Below are positions 42,793-47,382 of a stretch of 47,382 nucleotides of DNA, in pieces. Numbering within the stretch: the stretch's first letter is position 1; each line of letters begins with the position of its first letter. The notes under the pieces were generated by a model, which was not told the origin of the DNA, ran no database searches, and saw nothing but the letters and a program-made list of their open reading frames with translations. The DNA lies in assembly GCA_001873995.1 (NCBI GenBank), contig MNVR01000029.1, forward strand, positions 1 through 47,382. The letters are read 5' to 3'. Both the position numbers and the translations under genes were made by a program. This stretch comes from Candidatus Phelpsiimicrobium noxiivivens (GTDB lineage Bacteria > Omnitrophota > Gorgyraeia > Velamenicoccales > Velamenicoccaceae).

Positions 42793-43866
42793 TTATTTCT
42801 TTTTTGGATCTTTAGTATCCTTCTCTTTTAAAAAGAAGGATCTTTCTTTTTTAAGGTTCTGGATGAATGATTCCGGGACTCGGTATACCATACCCCGCGT
42901 TCCCTGAAGTATGACCCGCAAGAAATAGGCTTTTTGAGGCTCAAGATAACTGCCGACGATCAAATGGATAGGCTGAGAGCCATCCTGAGGAGTAAACCCA
43001 GACAGAGAACTTTGTTTCTCTAACGGGGTAAATAGGTTTATTTCAAGAGAAGGACGGTCAAACCCATATGTATTTAAAGCCGGGTCTAAAACATCCTGAG
43101 CATAGATATTGGTTATATTCTGTAAAAACCCGTCAATTTTAGCCGTATCTATATCTCGGCCTTTAACTGACGGCTTTAAATTCCATCCCGCGGGCATTGC
43201 CTTATCAGCAGGTTTTTTAACAAAAACCAGCTCCTGCTTTTCCGCTTCTTTTACTTCTAATCTATCAACCTGATCAGTATCCAATGAAAACACTTTGAAA
43301 TCCGCGAAATAGTTCTCATCTAATTTTGAGCTCGCATCATAGAGGTTAAGCCGTGACAAAATGTCTTTTTGGACGGCGATGACCAACTCATCCCCAGCCG
43401 ACCTTACAAAATTCATATTCCAAGCAGGCCTTTTAACGCCTAAAACAATATGCTTCATTACCTTGTCATTACCTGACTTTAATATTACGTGCACGCCAGA
43501 AACATCTGATATGCCAAAATCTTCAAAGAGTTCCTTAGAATCAGCGCGAATTTCCCCGCTGACATCGGCCAACTCTTTCAAAAGGCTATTAACTGCCTCA
43601 GGCCTTGCCTTTAAACCAAACCTGTTCTCTAAAGTCCATTTCCCAAAAAGGCCCTTGCGCAAAGACATCTTATTCTTATCGTCTGATCCCTTGTAAACGA
43701 TGATCTTTGAAACAAAACCCTCTGAAAGGCCCTTTATCAGATTTATGACAGTGCTTTCCTTAGTTGTTATGGATTCACTCCGCTTGCCAATGATATTTTT
43801 TACGACGGCCAAAAGTAATAAACAAAAAACTACGCCAGCTATAATAAGGAGCTTCCTGAATTTCAT
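42793..43866 (-). CDS. DUF4340-domain membrane-anchored protein
   Basis: A protein of 357 residues with one N-terminal membrane segment (LLIIAGVVFCLLLLAVVKNII) and a mostly beta, charged extracytoplasmic part. The pattern fits DUF4340, whose members usually follow GldG-like genes and repeat a domain of about 150 residues twice (here EDFGISDVSGVHVIL and NTYGFDRPSLEINLF). I chose ATG at 43866 because GGGGG lies eight bases before it; a GTG at 43872 would overlap the permease stop. Function is unknown; by context it belongs to the ABC exporter unit. Enzymatic motifs were not seen. Confidence 0.82.
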   Translation of the reverse strand: MKFRKLLIIAGVVFCLLLLAVVKNIIGKRSESITTKESTVINLIKGLSEGFVSKIIVYKGSDDKNKMSLRKGLFGKWTLENRFGLKARPEAVNSLLKELADVSGEIRADSKELFEDFGISDVSGVHVILKSGNDKVMKHIVLGVKRPAWNMNFVRSAGDELVIAVQKDILSRLNLYDASSKLDENYFADFKVFSLDTDQVDRLEVKEAEKQELVFVKKPADKAMPAGWNLKPSVKGRDIDTAKIDGFLQNITNIYAQDVLDPALNTYGFDRPSLEINLFTPLEKQSSLSGFTPQDGSQPIHLIVGSYLEPQKAYFLRVILQGTRGMVYRVPESFIQNLKKERSFFLKEKDTKDPKKK

Positions 43867-43868
43867 AA

Positions 43869-46391
43869 TCACTGCCCCCTTGCTAAAATATAGAATTGTT
43901 TTTCTTTGCCACGAAGGAAGATCCGCAGAAAAGAATAAATTATCAACAAAAGCGGCATTAAAAATATCGCGAGGAACCTATAGATCATTTTTTGAGCGTC
44001 AGACACCCTCTTTATATCACGGCTGACAGGCGAGTTAGAACGGATCTCAATTAGATCATTGCCCAACGTCAGCCCATCTATGATATTGGCGAACAGGGTC
44101 AAATTTCCGCCTGAAGCAAGGACTTGATCAGTAAACATCTTAGAACATCCTATAAAAATAAGTTTGCCTGGCTTGGGATTTAATAAACCCAATTCCTTAA
44201 GCGGCGCGGCGCCTGGCGCAACAGCCCCATCTGTCTCCTTTGCGGTCCAAGAAGGCGCACCAATTTGAGCAAATAGATCCGTGAACTGCCCCTCAAGCAT
44301 GACACCAAGAGTAAATTTCCCTTCTGAGCCTGTTTTTGGGAACTGCAATGAGTCCCTTTTTAAAGGGCCACTCTCGGAAGTAACCTGCCAGCTCTTGTCG
44401 CTTGAATAAAACATAATGGTCTTTTTTAACTTTGATTGTTTTATAATATCATCCGAGACATCCAAAGCTGAGCCCCAAAGATAAAACAAAGATGGCAAAC
44501 GGCTCATATAAGACATATTCCTATTCATAGTGTCATCGTTGATCAAGATCTGATTTGGTATCTTAACCGGCATGGAAACCGCGAATGGGCCTACGTTCTG
44601 GCCTGTTGATATATTGATGATCTGAGAATTTTCATCCATTAACATCTTGTCGCTTATCTTGACACCCCACGACTCTGCTAGTTTATTAATGTCAAGGTTT
44701 AAAGGACGCGAGGATATCTCAACACCCATCGGAGGAGATATCTGAAAGGAATAATCAAAGCCTGCGGCTGCTATCAGAGCTGAGCCTCCCTGATAAATAA
44801 ATTTATTCAACTCATATACCTGCCTGTCGTTCAATGTTCCAGGATTTAAGACTAAAAGCGTATTCAGCCCTGCGGGTATAGGATCATCTTTTGTCAGAGC
44901 GATGCGCGATACATCATAACCATTATTACGCATTAAAGGAACGAGATTAGCATATTCGTCTTCGTATTGGGGCTTAACAGCCTGTTCGGACTTAGACAAC
45001 AACTGAGCCATATCAGGGGTCAATTCCTGCGTTTTTAGCTGCGAGAAAAGCGCTATCTTTGGCTTGGTTTCCTGTGTAAGTTTTACGATCCTGGATAAAA
45101 GGAGATATTCTACATCTGGAATATTGCCTGGCATAAGGCGCGGCAATATCTCATCGCCCTTCTCTTTATAGGTAATGGTCAGCGCAGAATAGACTGATTT
45201 TACACCGAGCTCATCGCGGTCAATGCTTTCCACCTGAAATGGGACGATCCCTTTAGACTGAAGAGTTTTTTCAAGAGAGGCCTCAGCGCCGCCATCCTTG
45301 GAACCTGGCAAAACTGGCTTTTGGTCCTTTGCGGCCTGATCTATAAGGTTTGCCGCTTCTATATGGCTGACCTGATATTTCAATTTGTTCCCGGATACTA
45401 TTTTTAATTCATCAAGTTTCCCTGTTATCTCCTGCTCAAGCGTCTTTAAAGCAGTCGGCATCTTTTCAACAGGGGTAACATATACCTTAATTAAAACAGG
45501 GGCCTTAAGGCCGGTTAATATCTTCTTAGACGCTGACGAAACTGTATAGATCCTATTCTCCGTGACATCAAACCGTCCGAATGGCATGTCATGAACTATC
45601 CAATTAAAGATAATGACACCGATAAAACAAACAAATACCGCAGAAGAAAAGACTAATTTAGCCTTCGGCCTCATCCTGCCTTCAAAGAAAAGGCCGTTTA
45701 AAAATAAGAGGACGAAGATCATTGTAACGAAATAAACAATGTCTTTTATATCAATAACGCCTTTGTTAAAACTTAGAGAATGGGAAGCAGCGCCTAAATA
45801 ATTCTTCATGAAACTGCCAAGCCCGGAGAACCATCCGTCAAAGAAAGAAGCCAGAAAATCAGAACCTAGTAAATAAATAATAAAACAACTCAGTACGGAT
45901 AGGATAAAAGCGACTATTTGTTCTTTGGTAAAACCGGATATGAAGATACCTATAGCTAAAAAGAGCGCGCCCATAAAAAGAGCGCCGACATAACCGCCCA
46001 TAATAGCCCCAGTATCCGGACGCCCGGCCATGGCAAGCACCATAGGAAGCGTCATAGTGCAGACAAGGGATATGGTATAAAAAATAAGTCCGGCTAAAAA
46101 TTTACCCACAACCAACTCCGCCGGCTTCATAGGAAAAGTCATCAAAAGTTCAAACGTATTTTCTTTTTTATCTTCAGCCCATAGCCTCATGGACAAAACA
46201 GGTATAAAAACGAGCAATGTCATAGGAAGCAGGTCAAAAAATGACCTCATATCAGCCTTGCCTACAAGGAAAAACCTTGTCATAAAAAGTCCATTATTTA
46301 TGGCTACGAAAACTATCAAATAAATATATGCTATGGCAGAATTAAAATAAGACCCCAGTTCCCTTTTTAAAATAGTCCAGATATTATTCAT
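43869..46391 (-). CDS. Fused ABC-2 permease and GldG-like auxiliary protein
   Basis: An 840-residue protein. Residues 1 to about 240 are an ABC-2 permease with six membrane segments (LKRELGSYFNSAIAYIYLIVF, the MRLWAEDKKENTFELLMTFP loop typical of GldF/NosY-like permeases). After a membrane segment near 250-265 (VCFIGVIIFNWIV), residues about 270 to 800 are a GldG-type extracytoplasmic domain (DVTENRIYTVSSASKKIL, KVYVTPVEKMP, then LLVLNPGTLNDRQVYELNKFI), closed by a C-terminal membrane segment and a basic tail. GldF and GldG are separate in Bacteroidetes gliding systems; here they are one chain. It overlaps the ATPase gene by four bases. Cargo is unknown. Confidence 0.88.
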   Translation of the reverse strand: MNNIWTILKRELGSYFNSAIAYIYLIVFVAINNGLFMTRFFLVGKADMRSFFDLLPMTLLVFIPVLSMRLWAEDKKENTFELLMTFPMKPAELVVGKFLAGLIFYTISLVCTMTLPMVLAMAGRPDTGAIMGGYVGALFMGALFLAIGIFISGFTKEQIVAFILSVLSCFIIYLLGSDFLASFFDGWFSGLGSFMKNYLGAASHSLSFNKGVIDIKDIVYFVTMIFVLLFLNGLFFEGRMRPKAKLVFSSAVFVCFIGVIIFNWIVHDMPFGRFDVTENRIYTVSSASKKILTGLKAPVLIKVYVTPVEKMPTALKTLEQEITGKLDELKIVSGNKLKYQVSHIEAANLIDQAAKDQKPVLPGSKDGGAEASLEKTLQSKGIVPFQVESIDRDELGVKSVYSALTITYKEKGDEILPRLMPGNIPDVEYLLLSRIVKLTQETKPKIALFSQLKTQELTPDMAQLLSKSEQAVKPQYEDEYANLVPLMRNNGYDVSRIALTKDDPIPAGLNTLLVLNPGTLNDRQVYELNKFIYQGGSALIAAAGFDYSFQISPPMGVEISSRPLNLDINKLAESWGVKISDKMLMDENSQIINISTGQNVGPFAVSMPVKIPNQILINDDTMNRNMSYMSRLPSLFYLWGSALDVSDDIIKQSKLKKTIMFYSSDKSWQVTSESGPLKRDSLQFPKTGSEGKFTLGVMLEGQFTDLFAQIGAPSWTAKETDGAVAPGAAPLKELGLLNPKPGKLIFIGCSKMFTDQVLASGGNLTLFANIIDGLTLGNDLIEIRSNSPVSRDIKRVSDAQKMIYRFLAIFLMPLLLIIYSFLRIFLRGKEKQFYILARGQ

Positions 46392-47332
46392 TGCTTCTGC
46401 TCTGCTTTCTTAAATAAACCTAAAAAAATGTCCTCTAGCGAAGGTTCTTTTGGTGAAAGCTCCTTTAAAAACCAGCCTTTTTCCCGAACAAGAGAATTAA
46501 TAGAGCGGGCTGAATCTTCATAAGACGAAGTAACACATGAAAATTTTATCACATGGTAAACGCCTTCAACAAAACTGACATCCTTTATGGCCGCGAGCCC
46601 CTTCAAAGCTGCCTCAATCGTATCCTTTTCACCCTGTATAGCCACAGAGAAAGATAATTCACCGGCTTTTTCTTTTTTTAATTCTGGTATCGTGCCACGA
46701 GCAATGATCTTGCCGCGGTCAATGATCATTAGGTGATCAGCAACAGCCGATGCCTCCTGTAAAATATGAGTTGAAAAAATAATGGTCTTTTCGCGGGCTA
46801 ATCCTTTTATAAGATTACGGATGCTGATAATCTGTATGGGATCCAGGCCTGAAGTCGGCTCATCAAGAATGACGACCTTTGGGTCATGGATCAATGCCTG
46901 GGCTAACCCCACCCTTTGCCTAAACCCTAAAGACAGCTCTGAGATCTGGTGCTTCCATACAGTATCTATCTTAACAGCTTCAATGACCCAATCTCTACGC
47001 TTAGCCAACTGTGAAGGACTCAAACCCCGGCTACGGCCTACAAAATCAATAAATTCGTCAACACGCATATCCATATAAAGAGGCGGAGTCTCGGGAAGAT
47101 AGCCTATCAGGCTGCGCGCGGCTACAGGGTCTTGGGTTATATCTATACCCTCTATTTTAGCCGTGCCCTTGGTAGGATAAAGGAATGTGGTCAAGATGCG
47201 CATCAACGTTGTCTTACCTGCGCCATTAGGGCCAAGGAGGCCAATTATCTCATTATCTCTAGAACTAAAAGAGACGTTATCCAGCGCCAGAGTCGGGCCA
47301 TAAAACATTGTCAGGTTCTTTGCTTCTATCAT
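46388..47332 (-). CDS. ABC transporter ATP-binding protein, GldA/NatA-like
   Basis: A 314-residue ATPase with Walker A (GLLGPNGAGKTTLMRIL), Q loop and GYLPETPPLYMDM, signature ELSLGFRQRVGLAQALIHDP (an SLGFRQR variant of LSGGQ typical of this subfamily), Walker B VVILDEPTSGLDP and the switch His (IIFSTHILQEA). A C-terminal extension of about 100 residues follows (residues 215-314), as in GldA-like ATPases. It powers the fused permease directly downstream. A strong promoter ends only a few bases before the ATG, and no ribosome site is visible. Confidence 0.94.
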   Translation of the reverse strand: MIEAKNLTMFYGPTLALDNVSFSSRDNEIIGLLGPNGAGKTTLMRILTTFLYPTKGTAKIEGIDITQDPVAARSLIGYLPETPPLYMDMRVDEFIDFVGRSRGLSPSQLAKRRDWVIEAVKIDTVWKHQISELSLGFRQRVGLAQALIHDPKVVILDEPTSGLDPIQIISIRNLIKGLAREKTIIFSTHILQEASAVADHLMIIDRGKIIARGTIPELKKEKAGELSFSVAIQGEKDTIEAALKGLAAIKDVSFVEGVYHVIKFSCVTSSYEDSARSINSLVREKGWFLKELSPKEPSLEDIFLGLFKKAEQKQ

Positions 47333-47342
47333 AAAATTTTAT

Positions 47343-47371
47343 AATATAATAAAAAATGATATTTTTGTCAA
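47343..47371 (-). promoter_or_regulatory. Sigma70 promoter of the ABC exporter operon, probably leaderless
   Basis: TTGACA (47371-47366) and TATATT (47348-47343) with a 17-base spacer on the minus strand. The predicted start point falls about four bases before the ATG at 47332, and the sequence between contains only A and T. This points to a leaderless or near-leaderless transcript. The remaining 11 bases to the window end are A/T only. Confidence 0.75.
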
Positions 47372-47382
47372 ATATTTTTTTA

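Overview
The window is about 47 kb of dense bacterial chromosome with moderate to low GC. Every gene I can support (about 40 protein genes and one tRNA) lies on the minus strand, mostly with overlaps or gaps of a few bases. Gene content is housekeeping plus amino-acid and nucleotide biosynthesis, with one large sensor-kinase cluster. CBS-less GuaB3-type IMP dehydrogenase, a phosphoglycerate-mutase-like enzyme inside a threonine operon, a two-CW domain protein, heptamer repeats and many SD-preceded overlapping genes would fit an uncultured lineage such as Candidatus Omnitrophota (OP3). That placement is inference from gene content, not a computed phylogeny. I saw no phage, IS transposase, integrase or CRISPR array.

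Layout in the direction of transcription (high to low coordinate). 47.3-42.8 kb: ABC ATPase, a fused GldF/GldG-like permease and a DUF4340 protein. 42.7-34.7 kb: a 1378-residue multi-PAS histidine kinase, three stand-alone receiver proteins, a thymidylate-synthase-like protein and a broken cNMP-binding/MinD-like/patatin gene. 34.6-33.1 kb: gpsA, tRNA-Pro(GGG) and a small two-CW gene interrupted by an in-frame amber codon. 33.1-22.4 kb: hom, thrC, coaB, a probable homoserine kinase of the phosphoglycerate mutase superfamily, lysC, cimA, valS and nadC. 22.2-18.1 kb: uvrB, birA, coaX, then groES-groEL behind a perfect CIRCE operator and sigma70 promoter. 18-8.6 kb: groEL, a tandem receiver protein, guaB3, guaA, dnaE, HU and a cold-shock protein. 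8.6-0 kb: hisS, a short aspS lacking the GAD insertion, a LysM lipoprotein, phoH, a short PgpH-like HD hydrolase, ybeY, recO, panE and the start of a coiled-coil membrane protein.

Functional links: hom, thrC, the mutase-like kinase and lysC give the aspartate-to-threonine pathway, with cimA feeding isoleucine synthesis. panE, coaB and coaX cover three steps from ketopantoate to CoA. guaB3 and guaA form the GMP branch. phoH, the HD hydrolase, ybeY and recO form the classic RNA-metabolism/repair operon without era.

The most interesting signals are: (1) the two-CW gene with an in-frame TAG at codon 28 although uvrB and nadC use TAG as a normal stop; (2) a 50-bp hairpin module present twice, each time between a stop codon and the next start, with a compensatory base-pair change; (3) 7-bp-period repeats in several gaps and inside valS in frame; (4) the patatin gene with four frame changes, one at a canonical A AAA AAG slippery site; (5) a 15-bp perfect hairpin overlapping the 3' end of the tRNA; (6) an AspRS without the GAD domain; (7) a shared leader motif before three unrelated genes. 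Coordinates of short sites were counted by eye and may be off by one base.
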